From NCBI RefSeq assembly GCF_002217755.1, contig NZ_BCFL01000031.1, positions 124,001 through 188,000 on the forward strand: DNA of 64,000 bases, in the 5' to 3' direction. Below the pieces are notes generated by a model. It was not told the origin of the DNA, did no database searches, and saw only the letters and a program-made list of their open reading frames with translations. The position numbers and the translations under genes are program-made. Each line of letters begins with the position of its first letter. Within the stretch, counting starts at the first letter, position 1. The DNA is from Streptomyces hyaluromycini. GTDB taxonomy: Bacteria > Actinomycetota > Actinomycetes > Streptomycetales > Streptomycetaceae. Positions 17,756 to 27,024 of this stretch are shown one piece after another.

Positions 17756-17781
17756 AGGCGGATCCCCCCTCGGAATGGTCC

Positions 17782-18588
17782 CTACGGCTTGATGCCCACC
17801 CCGGTCCACAGACTGACCTCCGCGTCGGTGGCGGTCGGTTCGGCGTCCGGGCGCCAGCGGTGGCCGACGCAGACGCCGGGGTCGAGCAGTTCCAGCCCGT
17901 CGAAGAACCGCGCCACGTCCGCCCGCGAGCGGAACTGCACCGGGGTTCCGGCGTTGTTGTAGATGTCGGTGACCTTCTGCCAGGTGTCCGGGTCGAAGTC
18001 GGGCGTGCAGTGGCTCAGGGCGAGCGCGCTGCCCGAGGGAAGCACGTCGAGCAGGCGGCCGACGATGCCGTACGGGTCCTGCGCGTCCGTCACGAAGTGC
18101 ATCAGGGCGTTGAGGGACAGCGCCACCGGGCGGTCGAGGTCCAGGATCTCGGCCAGCTCGGGGGCGTCGAGCAGTGTCTGCGGGTCGTTGACGTCCGCCT
18201 CTATGTAGGTGGTGCGGCCCTCCGCCCTGCTGCGCATCAGACGCTCGGCGTACTTGAGCACCAGCGGGTCGTTGTCGGCGTACACCACCCGGGCCTCGGG
18301 GACCACGGACTGGGCCACCTGGTGCAGGTTCGGCTCGGTGGGGATGCCGGTGCCGATGTCGAGCCACTGCCGGATGCCGTGCTCGCGCGCGAGGACGCGG
18401 GTCGCCCGGTGCATGAAGGCACGGTTCTCCCGCGCGCACACGAAGATACCCGGGTAGGCGGACGCCACGCTCTCGGCCGCCTGCTTGTCGACCTCGAAGT
18501 GGTCCTTGCCGCCCAGGTAGTAGTCGTACATGCGGGCGGAGTGGGGCCTGCTGGTGTCGATGTCCCGGGCCACGGGCGAGTTGGTCAT
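17782..18588 (-). CDS. SAM-dependent methyltransferase, DUF574 family
   Basis: A 268-residue protein of the actinobacterial DUF574 (S-adenosyl methyltransferase) family. Family marks: RPHSARMYDYYLGGKDHFE near the N-terminus, the SAM-binding WLDIGTGIPTEPNLH and VVYADNDPLVL. Substrate unknown; these are abundant in Streptomyces and often sit beside DUF397/Xre regulators, as here. Start ATG has GAAAGG upstream. A hairpin terminator follows. Confidence 0.9.
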   Translation of the reverse strand: MTNSPVARDIDTSRPHSARMYDYYLGGKDHFEVDKQAAESVASAYPGIFVCARENRAFMHRATRVLAREHGIRQWLDIGTGIPTEPNLHQVAQSVVPEARVVYADNDPLVLKYAERLMRSRAEGRTTYIEADVNDPQTLLDAPELAEILDLDRPVALSLNALMHFVTDAQDPYGIVGRLLDVLPSGSALALSHCTPDFDPDTWQKVTDIYNNAGTPVQFRSRADVARFFDGLELLDPGVCVGHRWRPDAEPTATDAEVSLWTGVGIKP

Positions 18589-18623
18589 CCTGAACCTTTC
18601 AGAGGGGGAGCGTGGGGGAGAGG

Positions 18624-18896
18624 TCAGCCGGTGGTCAGGTGGTCGGCGAGGCCCCGTTTGACCCCCGCGACGAACGCGGTGATCTCCTCCGGGGTGTAGA
18701 TCAGCGCGGGGCCGGCCGGATCCGTCGACTGCCGCAGCGCGATCCTGCCGTCGGCGAGCTGCTTCGTCTGCACGCACTGACCGCCGTTGGGGCCGCTCCA
18801 GGGCGACTCCCAGCCCTGTTCCCCCAGGTCCGATGCGGGCATGCCGTTGTACACGTCGTGGACACTGCGGTCGAAGGAGGTGTCGAAGGTGGTCAT
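18624..18896 (-). CDS. DUF397 protein
   Basis: A 90-residue protein with the family core WESPWSGPNGGQCVQTKQL and IYTPEEITAFVAGVKRGLAD. DUF397 proteins pair with Xre/DUF5753 regulators and are proposed to form partner or toxin-antitoxin-like couples (BldB-like/Scr1 systems). The ATG overlaps the stop of the regulator (ATGA), so they are co-translated. Confidence 0.92.
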   Translation of the reverse strand: MTTFDTSFDRSVHDVYNGMPASDLGEQGWESPWSGPNGGQCVQTKQLADGRIALRQSTDPAGPALIYTPEEITAFVAGVKRGLADHLTTG

Positions 18897-19768
18897 GAGT
18901 ACTCCTTGCGCATGCGGTTCAGGAGCGCCCTGCTGTGCGCGTCGGAGGTCAGCAGGGACATGCGGTTGTGCGCCTCCAGGTGGGCGACGACGTCGGAGCG
19001 CTGGTCCAGGTACATCGCGCCGGAGAGGATCTCGGTGTAGACGACGTCCGGCAGCTCGGGCTCCGCGAACCGGAAGTAGGTGAACGGGGCGCACGCGCCC
19101 ACATGGGCACCGGCGGTGAACGGGACGACGTCGACGCTGACGTGCTCCAGCTCCGAGGCCTCCAGCAGCCGTTCGATCTGTTCCCGCATCACCTCGGGCC
19201 CGCCGACCACCCGGTGCAGGACGGCCTCCTCCATCACCACCCACAGCGTCGGCGCGTCGGGGCGCTCCAGCAGGACCTGACGGCGCAGCCGCAGGTTCAC
19301 CCGCCGCTCCAGGTCCTCGTCGCTGTCGTTCGGGAAGCCGCCGCTGAGCACATGGCGCGCGTAGTCCCGGGTCTGCAGCAGCCCCGTGGCGTAGTGCGGC
19401 TCGTACGTGCGCAGGGTCGTCGCGCCGGTCTCCAGGCTCACATAGGCGCTGAACCAGTTGGGCAGCACATCCCGGTACGTGTGCCACCAGCCCGGCTCGT
19501 TGGCCCGCTCGGCGAAGGCGACGAACTCCTCCCGCTCCTGCCGGTCGGCACCGTAGGTCTCAAGGAGTTTCTCCACGTAGAGGGGCTTGAGCGTCACCTC
19601 CGCCTTCTCCAGCCGGCGGATGGTCAGGGGCGTGACCCGAAGCGCCCGCGCCGCGTCCTCCAGTGACACGCCCGCGCCCTGCCGCCGCTCCTGGAGCCGG
19701 CGGCCCAGGATCATGCGCAGAACGGTGGGCGCACTGGTGCTGCCCGCGTTCGAACGGCCTTCGCTCAC
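18893..19768 (-). CDS. Xre-family HTH regulator with DUF5753 (Scr1-type)
   Basis: A 291-residue protein. N-terminal HTH (GRRLQERRQGAGVSLEDAARALRVTPLTIRRLE, split by short gaps) is followed by DUF5753, marked by YVSLETGATTLRTYEPHYATGLLQT and DVVYTEILSGAMYLD. Typical partner of DUF397. An AGGAGGT ribosome site precedes the start and an inverted repeat lies 19 bp upstream, which suggests autoregulation. Confidence 0.93.
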   Translation of the reverse strand: MSEGRSNAGSTSAPTVLRMILGRRLQERRQGAGVSLEDAARALRVTPLTIRRLEKAEVTLKPLYVEKLLETYGADRQEREEFVAFAERANEPGWWHTYRDVLPNWFSAYVSLETGATTLRTYEPHYATGLLQTRDYARHVLSGGFPNDSDEDLERRVNLRLRRQVLLERPDAPTLWVVMEEAVLHRVVGGPEVMREQIERLLEASELEHVSVDVVPFTAGAHVGACAPFTYFRFAEPELPDVVYTEILSGAMYLDQRSDVVAHLEAHNRMSLLTSDAHSRALLNRMRKEYS

Positions 19769-19786
19769 GCCCTACCTCCTGAGGGA

Positions 19787-19810
19787 CTGTCACCCGGACG
19801 AGTGTGACAG
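19787..19810. promoter_or_regulatory. Inverted repeat upstream of the Xre regulator
   Basis: CTGTCAC (19787-19793) and GTGACAG (19804-19810), perfect 7-bp arms with a 10-nt spacer; candidate autoregulatory operator. Confidence 0.5.
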
Positions 19811-20036
19811 GCACTTGCTGAAGCGACCAGACCGATACCGGCATCCTGAAATTATCAGGGAGCCGGTTGCAGCATGAACTTGCCTGCGCGCATGATTACT
19901 TGAGTAAATCGCGGCCACGATCACGGGCCATGCCCCGCTCCCCGTGCGGCCGTTGCTCTGTTCTGCCTGCCCTGTTCCGCCCGCTCCGCCTGTTCCGCCC
20001 GCTCTCCGCCGCGTCCGCCTTACGGAAGGCAGCCTC

Positions 20037-20477
20037 GTGTCCCCCCACGCGACCTCCCCCCGCGACCTGTTAGACGTCGACGCGCCCGACCGGGCGCACT
20101 GGATCGAGCTGCCCTCGCACCGCTCCAGCGTCAGAGTCGCCCGCCGCTCCGTGAGAGCCCGGCTCGGTGAGTGGGGACTCTCCCGCGAGCTGTGCGAGGA
20201 CGCGGTGCTGCTCGTGTCCGAGTTGGCCACCAACGCCGTCATCCACACGCTGAGCGTGCGGATCCTGTGCGGCATGGGACTGGTCGCGGACGGATGCCTG
20301 CGGCTGGAGGTCCACGACCACGACTACTCCGGCCGCGGCCTGCCCCGGCGCGAGGCGGGCCCCGACGACGAGGGCGGCCGGGGGCTGCTGCTCGTCGAGC
20401 AGCTCGCCGAATCCTGGGGCGTCGACCGGTCGAGGCTCACCAGCGGCCACGCGGTGTGGGCGACGCTGACCGCCTGA
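20037..20477 (+). CDS. RsbW-like histidine-kinase-type ATP-binding protein
   Basis: A 146-residue HATPase_c protein. VLLVSELATNAVIHT is the N-box, LEVHDHDYSGRGLPRR the G1-like region and GGRGLLLVEQLAESWGV the G2 box. Such single-domain proteins act as anti-sigma kinases or partner switches, and Streptomyces has many orphans. I chose GTG 20037 because GGAAGG sits 7 bases upstream. Divergent from the Xre/DUF397 operon; these sets often co-occur. Confidence 0.88.
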   Translation: MSPHATSPRDLLDVDAPDRAHWIELPSHRSSVRVARRSVRARLGEWGLSRELCEDAVLLVSELATNAVIHTLSVRILCGMGLVADGCLRLEVHDHDYSGRGLPRREAGPDDEGGRGLLLVEQLAESWGVDRSRLTSGHAVWATLTA

Positions 20478-20539
20478 GGCTTTGAACAGGGCCTCGGGCA
20501 TGCGGTGTTGCCGATTTCGCGCGGGTGCACGGGCCTGCA

Positions 20540-20552
20540 TATGATCTTGGTC
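20540..20552 (+). promoter_or_regulatory. -10 element for a leaderless start
   Basis: TATGAT at 20540-20545 is a near-consensus -10 hexamer lying 7 nt before the GTG at 20553, so transcription should begin at the start codon itself. The -35 is weak. Confidence 0.55.
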
Positions 20553-20828
20553 GTGACTGTGCAGAACTCTGACAAAACGCTTTCTCGCAAGCAGCGCCTC
20601 CAGGAGAAGCAGCGCCGCCAGCTCGCGGTGGTCGACACGGTGGACAAGGCCGAGGTCAAGGTCCGCAAGGCGGAGGCCGAACTGGCGGTGGCCGTCGCCG
20701 AGGCAGTACAGGTGTTCGGCGACGAGCGCGCCGCCTCAGAGGGGCTCGACATGCCCGTGGAGGCCGTACGCCGTTTCGTCGGCATCGCGGCGCGCGAGCC
20801 CGCGGCGGCGGACGGCGCCGACGACTGA
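20553..20828 (+). CDS. Small Lys/Ala/Glu-rich coiled-coil protein
   Basis: About 91 residues (TVQNSDKTLSRKQRLQEKQ...), highly charged and helical, with a heptad-like AEVKVRKAEAELAVAVAEAV. No domain recognised; the end (MPVEAVRRFVGIA) could form a helix-turn-helix-like tail. No ribosome site is seen, and a -10 box immediately upstream suggests a leaderless message. Alternative starts are ATG 20541 and GTG 20559. Confidence 0.65.
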   Translation: MTVQNSDKTLSRKQRLQEKQRRQLAVVDTVDKAEVKVRKAEAELAVAVAEAVQVFGDERAASEGLDMPVEAVRRFVGIAAREPAAADGADD

Positions 20829-21030
20829 CCTGCCCCGGGGTTCCGGGCCCCCGCGCCGCCGGTGAGAGCTCCCGTCGGCGTGGGGCGGATCCGGATGCGG
20901 CCGCCGCGCCGGGATGCGGGCTGCCGGCCGGGGGGCCGCCGTTCGGGTGATTCGCGCGCTCCCCTTCCTGGCGTGAAACCAAGGGAATACGGGCCTGACG
21001 GCTCATGACGGGCACTCGGCCCCATCACCG

Positions 21031-21058
21031 GGATAAGTGGCAGGTAGCGCCCTTATCC
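21031..21058. promoter_or_regulatory. Inverted repeat upstream of the Dap biosynthetic operon
   Basis: GGATAAG (21031-21037) and CTTATCC (21052-21058) about 60 bp before the first gene of the operon; candidate operator. No other control element is obvious in 20829-21116. Confidence 0.45.
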
Positions 21059-21116
21059 GGACAAACTGAATCCGCCGGTTCGTGATCAGGAACATCCACG
21101 TTCTCCAGGAGATCGC

Positions 21117-23690
21117 ATGGTGGAGCAGTCCTCCGAGGTCGTGTCGGAGCCGGATGAACCTGTTGTCGCCGTGACCGGCGCCGGCCCCGGGGGGGCGGAG
21201 ACGGAGCGGAGGCTCGCGCAGGCGCTGGCCGACCTCCTCGACGCCGAGTCCGTTCCGGTCGACGGCCACTTCTTCGCCGACCTCGGCGCCAACTCCCTGG
21301 TCATGGCCCAGTTCTGCGCACGAATACGCAAGACGGCCGATCTGCCGTCGCCGTCCATGCGGGACGTCTACCGGCACCCCACGATCCAGAGCCTGGCGGC
21401 GGCTCTCGGTGAGACCGCCCCCGCTCCCGCCGATCCGGTACCCACCCCGCAGCCGCCCGCGCCGGCACCGGAACCGCGCGTGCACCGGCGGAACCATCTG
21501 TTCTGCGGAACCCTCCAGTTGCTCGTCTTCCTGGGCTACTCCCTGGTCTCCGGGTTCGTCACCGCCGCCGGGTACGAGTGGATCGCCTCCGGCAAGGGTC
21601 TGGTCGACGTCTATCTGCGGTCGTTGCTCTTCGGAAGTGCCGCGTTCGTGGCGCTGTGCGCGTTCCCGGTCGTCGCGAAATGGGTGCTCGTCGGACGCTG
21701 GCGCCCCCGCGAGTTCCCCGTCTGGAGCCTCACGTATCTGCGCTTCTGGCTCGTCAAGGTGCTGCTGCACGCGAACCCGATGGTCTTCCTCACCGGGACC
21801 CCGCTGTACGTGCTCTACCTGCGGGCCCTCGGCGCGCGGATCGGCAAGGGCGTCACGATCCTCTCCCACTCCGTTCCCGTCTGCACCGACCTGCTGACGA
21901 TCGGCTCGGGCACGGTGGTCCGCAAGGACTCCTTCTTCCTCGGCTACCGGGCGTACGCCGGACACATCCAGACCGGCCGGATCACCCTCGGCGCGGACGC
22001 CTTCGTCGGCGAGAAGACCGTCCTGGACATCGACACCTCCCTCGGGCACGGTGCCCAGCTCGGCCACTCCTCCGCCCTGCACCGCGGCCAGGCGGTCCCG
22101 GACGGCGAGCACTGGCACGGATCCCCGGCGGAGCCCACCGGGACCGACTACCTCCGGATCGCCCCGGCGAACTGCGGCACCCTGCGCCGCGCCTGGTTCG
22201 GCCTCGGCACCCTGCTCCAGCTGATCTTCCTGTACGTCCCGCTGGCCGTCGGCGGCGTCTACATGCTGTTCACCCAGGTACCGGCGATCGGCAAGCGTCT
22301 CGATCCGACGACTGCCGCGCTCGGCTGGGCGCAACTGCTCCCCGACGCGCTGCTGCTCTCCCTCGTCCTGTTCTTCGGGTTCCTCGTCCTGGGGCTGGCG
22401 GCCCTGTGCACCCTGCCGCGTCTGGTGGGCCTCGTGGTCAGGCCCGACAAGGTGTATCCGCTCTACGGGTTCCACTACGCGCTGCAGCGGACCACGGCCC
22501 GCATGACGAACGTCAAGTTCTTCGCCTGGCTCTTCGGCGACAGCTCCTACATCGTGGGCTACCTCCGCGGCATCGGGTACGACCTGTCGAAGGTGGAGCA
22601 GACCGGGTCGAACTTCGGCACCGAAGTGCAGCACGAGACACCGCTGTTGGTCAGCGTCGGCAGCGGGACGATGGTGGCCGACGGCCTCTCCGTCCTCAAC
22701 GCCGACTTCTCCAGCACGTCCTTCCGGCTGTCCCGGGCCACCATCGGGGCGCACAACTTCCTGGGCAACAACATCGCCTATCCGGCGGGCGCCAGGACCG
22801 GCGAGAACTGCCTGCTCGCGACGAAGGTGATGGTTCCCCTCGACGGCGAGATCCGGGAAGGAGTGGGGCTCCTCGGCTCACCGTGCTTCGAGATCCCCCG
22901 CTCGGTCGACCGCGATGCCAGTTTCGACCACCTCCGGACTGGAGAAACGTTTCGCCACCGGCTGGCCGCGAAGAACCGCTACAACTTCCGCTCCATGGTG
23001 CTCATGCTGTTCGTGCGATGGCTGCACACCTTCGCGCTCACCCTGTTCGGTCTCGCCTCCGTGGACCTGTACGGCGTGCTCGGGCGCGTGGTGATCGCCG
23101 GCTACCTGGCGGTCACCCTCGCCTTCTCCACCGCGTACTTCATCCTCGTGGAGCGCTGCCTCGCCTCCTTCCGCGCGCTGCGCCCCCGGCTGTGCTCCAT
23201 CTACGACCCGTACTTCTGGTGGCACGAACGACTGTGGAAGGTGCCCGACCACTTCCTCAACATCTTCAACGGCACCCCGTTCAAGAGCCTGGTCTGGCGG
23301 CTGCTGGGGGTGCGCATCGGCCGCCGGGTGTTCGACGACGGCTGCTACCTGACCGAGCGGACCCTCGGCACCATCGGCGACGACTGCACCCTCAACGCCG
23401 GCAGCAAGATCCAGTGCCACTCGCAGGAGGACGGCACCTTCAAGTCCGACGTCACCACGCTCGGCGCCGGCTGCACGCTGGGCATCGCCGCCCATGTGCA
23501 CTACGGCGTGACCATGGGCGACGGCTCCGTGCTGGCGCCCGACTCCTTCCTCATGAAGGGCGAGGAAGTCCCCCCGAACGCCCAGTGGGGCGGCAATCCC
23601 GCGGTGGACATGCCCGACCGCGACAGCCGGTCCGCCGGCGTCGGCAGGGCCGCGACCGCAGTTGACGCCGCCACGGCGACCGTGAGTTGA
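21117..23690 (+). CDS. Carrier domain + Pls/PosA-type NRPS terminal membrane domain, no adenylation domain
   Basis: An 857-residue protein. The N-terminal peptidyl-carrier domain has HFFADLGANSLVMAQF, its Ser near residue 59 being the phosphopantetheine site. After a Pro/Ala linker (residues 100-125) comes the long domain known as the NRPS terminal domain of epsilon-poly-lysine synthetases (Pls/PosA): several membrane segments alternating with left-handed hexapeptide-like repeats (for example SVGSGTMVADGLSVLNADF, TLGTIGDDCTLNAGSKIQ). Normal Pls proteins carry the A domain in the same chain; here it is absent and the next gene supplies an A domain. Probably elongates or transfers a carrier-bound amino acid at the membrane. 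AGGAG precedes the ATG. Confidence 0.85.
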   Translation: MVEQSSEVVSEPDEPVVAVTGAGPGGAETERRLAQALADLLDAESVPVDGHFFADLGANSLVMAQFCARIRKTADLPSPSMRDVYRHPTIQSLAAALGETAPAPADPVPTPQPPAPAPEPRVHRRNHLFCGTLQLLVFLGYSLVSGFVTAAGYEWIASGKGLVDVYLRSLLFGSAAFVALCAFPVVAKWVLVGRWRPREFPVWSLTYLRFWLVKVLLHANPMVFLTGTPLYVLYLRALGARIGKGVTILSHSVPVCTDLLTIGSGTVVRKDSFFLGYRAYAGHIQTGRITLGADAFVGEKTVLDIDTSLGHGAQLGHSSALHRGQAVPDGEHWHGSPAEPTGTDYLRIAPANCGTLRRAWFGLGTLLQLIFLYVPLAVGGVYMLFTQVPAIGKRLDPTTAALGWAQLLPDALLLSLVLFFGFLVLGLAALCTLPRLVGLVVRPDKVYPLYGFHYALQRTTARMTNVKFFAWLFGDSSYIVGYLRGIGYDLSKVEQTGSNFGTEVQHETPLLVSVGSGTMVADGLSVLNADFSSTSFRLSRATIGAHNFLGNNIAYPAGARTGENCLLATKVMVPLDGEIREGVGLLGSPCFEIPRSVDRDASFDHLRTGETFRHRLAAKNRYNFRSMVLMLFVRWLHTFALTLFGLASVDLYGVLGRVVIAGYLAVTLAFSTAYFILVERCLASFRALRPRLCSIYDPYFWWHERLWKVPDHFLNIFNGTPFKSLVWRLLGVRIGRRVFDDGCYLTERTLGTIGDDCTLNAGSKIQCHSQEDGTFKSDVTTLGAGCTLGIAAHVHYGVTMGDGSVLAPDSFLMKGEEVPPNAQWGGNPAVDMPDRDSRSAGVGRAATAVDAATATVS

Positions 23691-23703
23691 GGAAGGCCAT
23701 TCG

Positions 23704-26700
23704 ATGGGAACGCGCGTGGAGACGGACCGGGAGTTCTGGACCCGGACACTGACCGCCGGCGGTGCCACCGCCGTGCCCCGGTGGGTCCGGGAACCGGTGC
23801 CGGGAGCGGCCGGGCACGAGACACCGGTGCCGGACGACGTGACGCGGGCGGTGCGTGCACTGGCCGGGCAGCAGGGCCTGTCGGCCGGCACGCTCCTGCT
23901 GGCCGCCCACCTCAAGGTGCTGGCCGTGCTCTCCGGCGAGCCGGAGGTGGTCACGGGCCTCGCCACCGGCGCGGCCGGCGAGCCGCTGCCGTGCCGGGTG
24001 CCCGTCCCCCCGGGGAGCTGGGCGGCCCTGCTCACGGCCGCCGGGCACGCCGAGGCGCAGGTGCGGGCGCACCCGGACCACCCGGTGGCGGAGCTGCGCC
24101 GCGAACTCGGGCTGACCGAGCCGCCGTACGAGGTCGTCTGGGGTCCCCGCGGAGCCGAGGAGGCCGGGGAGGTCCACGCCGACGAGGGTGTCCTGCACGT
24201 GCGCTGGTCCGACCGGGACGGCCGGCTGGCACTGCACCTGCGGTACCGCACGGACGTCCTGGACGCCGAGGCCGCCGCCCGCATCGGCGGCTACCACCTG
24301 ACCGCGCTGCGGCTGATGACGGCGGACCCCGACGCCGACCACGGCCGGCAGAGTCTGCTGTCGGCCGAGGAACGGCGCGAGCAGCTGGAAGACCTCGCCG
24401 GGCCGCACCGCCCGCTGCCGGACGCCCGCGCGCACGAACTGTTCGAACAGCGGGTGCGGGCCCATCCGCAGGCCGTGGCGGCCGTACACGGCACGCGGGA
24501 GTGGACGTACGACGAACTCAACCGGCACGCCAACCGGCTGGCGCGCGCCCTGCTGGCCCGGGGCCTGGGCCGGGAGGACGTGGTGGCCGTCGTCTCCGAG
24601 CGCACCCTCGACTGGCTGGCCGCGGTGCTGGCGGTGTTCAAGGCGGGCGGCGTGTACCTGCCCATCGAACCGCACTTCCCGGCCGGCCGCATCGAGGCGA
24701 CCCTGTCCCGGGCCGGCTGCCGGCTGGCCCTGGCCGAACCCGGCAGCACGGACACCCTGGACCAGGCGCTGGCTGCCCTGCCGGACGTCGAGAAGCTGCC
24801 GTTCGACACGGCGTACGCCGAACCGCACGCCGACGACGACCCCGGGATCCGTGTCGACCCCGGCCAGCTCGCCTACATCTACTTCACCTCCGGCTCCACC
24901 GGCGAGCCGAAGGGCGCGATGTGCGAGCACACGGGCATGCTCAACCACCTCCACGCCAAGATCGACGACCTGGCGATCGGCGCGCGGACCGTGGTGGCGC
25001 AGACCGCCCCGCAGTGCTTCGACATCTCCCTGTGGCAGCTCGTCGCCCCGCTCCTGGTGGGCGGGCGGACCCTGCTGGTCGAGCAGGACGTGATCACGGA
25101 CGTGGCACGGTTCACCGACACCCTGGAGCACGCCCGGGTCGGCGTGGCCCAGCTGGTGCCGTCGTACCTGGAGGTCGTGGTCTCCTACCTGGAGCGGCAC
25201 CCGCGCACCCTGCCGGACCTGCGCTGCGTGTCGGTGACCGGCGAGGCGCTGAAACGGGAGCTGGTCCAGCGCTGGTTCGCGGTCCAGCCGGGCATCGCGC
25301 TGCTCAACGCCTACGGACTGACCGAGACGTCGGACGACACCAACCACGAACTCCTCCGGGAGGTGCCCGAGCGGGTACTGCTCGGCCGGGCCGTCAACAA
25401 CGTCCGCGTCCACGTCGTCGACGAGCACCTGTCACTGGTACCGCTGGGCGCCCCCGGACTGATCGCCTTCTCCGGAGTCTGCGTGGGCCGGGGCTACGTC
25501 AACGATCCCGAGCGCACCCGGGAGGCGTACCGCACCGACCCGTACCGGCCCGGCGAACGGCTCTACCTGGGTGGCGACTGGGGGCGCTGGCACCCCGGCG
25601 GCAGGCTGGAGTTCCTCGGCCGCCGGGACAGCCAGGTCAAGATCCGCGGGTTCCGGATCGAGATCGGCGAGATCGAGAACAACCTGCTGCGGGTGGCCGG
25701 GGTACGGGACGGCGCGGTGGTCGTCGCCGAGCGGTCCGGCGGCGGCAAGCAGCTCATCGCCTTCTACTCCGGTGGCCGGCAGCGGCCGGAGGCCCTGCGC
25801 GAGGCGCTCGGCGCGGCGCTGCCCGCCTACATGGTCCCCTCCGCCTTCCACTGGCAGGACAGCCTTCCGCTGACCGCCAACGGCAAGATCGACAAGAAGG
25901 CCCTGACCAGGCTGGCCGAGACCGCTCCGACGGGCGACCCGCACCGGGCGGCCGGGGATGCTCATCGGACGGCCGCGGACCGACTCGGCCCCACCGAGCG
26001 CAGAGTGGCCGCGGCCTGGGCCGAACTCCTCGGGGTGCCGGTGGAACAGATCGGCCGCACCGACCACTTCTTCGACTCCGGCGGCACCTCCCTGACCGCG
26101 GTCAAACTCAGCCTCGCCCTCGACCGCGCGGTGTCCCTGAAGGACATCACCCGCACCCCGGTCCTCGCCGACCTGGCCGCCCTCCTCGACGGCCCGGCCC
26201 CGCAGCGCCCGGAGCTGCTGCTGACCCTGGCGAACGGGAGCGGCACGCCCGAGAGCGCCCTGGTGTGCTTCCCGTACGCGGGCGGCAACGCCGTCAACTA
26301 CCAGCCGATGGCGAGCGCGCTCGCGGACAGCGGCCTCGCGGTCCTCGCCGTGGACCCGCCCGGCCACAACCTGGCCGCGCCCGCCGAGCCCTTCGCGGCC
26401 GTCGAGGAGGTGGCCGAACAGGTCGCCGCCGAGATCACGGCACGCGGACTGACCCGGGTCATGCTGTGGGGCCACTCCTCGGGAGCCGCACCGGCCGTCG
26501 AGACGGCCAGGAGGCTCCAGCGGCGGGGCGTACGCGTGGAGCGGCTCTTCCTCGGCGCGCAACTGCTCGGCACCGCGCCCGAACGGCACACCGCCGTCAC
26601 CGAACTGACGCACCTGAGCGACGCCGACATCGCGGCACGGCTGACCGCCGACGGCGGCCACACCGAACTCGCCGAGCTGAACCCGCGGCACGCCGCCCGC

Positions 26701-26985
26701 ATCGCCGCCGCCTACCGGCACGACTGCGTCGCGGCACACCGCTACTTCGCCGCGGCCCTGGAAGCCCCGCCGCCCGGCAAGGTGTCCGCGCCGGTCTCCG
26801 TGGTCGTCGCCGCGGACGACCCGCACACCGCCGGCCACGCCCGCCGCCACCAGGACTGGCTGCTCCTGGCCGACCGCGTCGACCCGCACGAACTCGCCGA
26901 CGGCGGCCACCACTTCCTGCGCACCCGCCCGGCCGAGGCGGCGCAGGCCGTCCTGACCACCGTCCTCCCCCTCGCCTCCTCCTGA
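23704..26985 (+). CDS. Single-module NRPS: condensation remnant-A-T-TE, probably activating Dap
   Basis: A 1093-residue protein. Residues 1-190 resemble the second half of a condensation domain with no HHxxxDG. The A domain (about 250-680) has YFTSGSTGEPKG, the core A4 FDISLWQ near residue 439, YGLTETSDD and NGKIDKK. A carrier (FFDSGGTSLTAVKL, Ser near 794) and an alpha/beta-hydrolase thioesterase (GHSSG near 922) follow. Manual reading of the specificity positions gives about D-I-W-Q-S-T-A-D-D-K; the two Asp suit a cationic side chain, and the adjacent SbnA/SbnB genes make Dap. It may load its own carrier and that of the preceding protein. Confidence 0.88.
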   Translation: MGTRVETDREFWTRTLTAGGATAVPRWVREPVPGAAGHETPVPDDVTRAVRALAGQQGLSAGTLLLAAHLKVLAVLSGEPEVVTGLATGAAGEPLPCRVPVPPGSWAALLTAAGHAEAQVRAHPDHPVAELRRELGLTEPPYEVVWGPRGAEEAGEVHADEGVLHVRWSDRDGRLALHLRYRTDVLDAEAAARIGGYHLTALRLMTADPDADHGRQSLLSAEERREQLEDLAGPHRPLPDARAHELFEQRVRAHPQAVAAVHGTREWTYDELNRHANRLARALLARGLGREDVVAVVSERTLDWLAAVLAVFKAGGVYLPIEPHFPAGRIEATLSRAGCRLALAEPGSTDTLDQALAALPDVEKLPFDTAYAEPHADDDPGIRVDPGQLAYIYFTSGSTGEPKGAMCEHTGMLNHLHAKIDDLAIGARTVVAQTAPQCFDISLWQLVAPLLVGGRTLLVEQDVITDVARFTDTLEHARVGVAQLVPSYLEVVVSYLERHPRTLPDLRCVSVTGEALKRELVQRWFAVQPGIALLNAYGLTETSDDTNHELLREVPERVLLGRAVNNVRVHVVDEHLSLVPLGAPGLIAFSGVCVGRGYVNDPERTREAYRTDPYRPGERLYLGGDWGRWHPGGRLEFLGRRDSQVKIRGFRIEIGEIENNLLRVAGVRDGAVVVAERSGGGKQLIAFYSGGRQRPEALREALGAALPAYMVPSAFHWQDSLPLTANGKIDKKALTRLAETAPTGDPHRAAGDAHRTAADRLGPTERRVAAAWAELLGVPVEQIGRTDHFFDSGGTSLTAVKLSLALDRAVSLKDITRTPVLADLAALLDGPAPQRPELLLTLANGSGTPESALVCFPYAGGNAVNYQPMASALADSGLAVLAVDPPGHNLAAPAEPFAAVEEVAEQVAAEITARGLTRVMLWGHSSGAAPAVETARRLQRRGVRVERLFLGAQLLGTAPERHTAVTELTHLSDADIAARLTADGGHTELAELNPRHAARIAAAYRHDCVAAHRYFAAALEAPPPGKVSAPVSVVVAADDPHTAGHARRHQDWLLLADRVDPHELADGGHHFLRTRPAEAAQAVLTTVLPLASS

Positions 26986-27024
26986 TCCGTCACACCCCAG
27001 GCGGTCGACCGAAAGGAACCCGAG

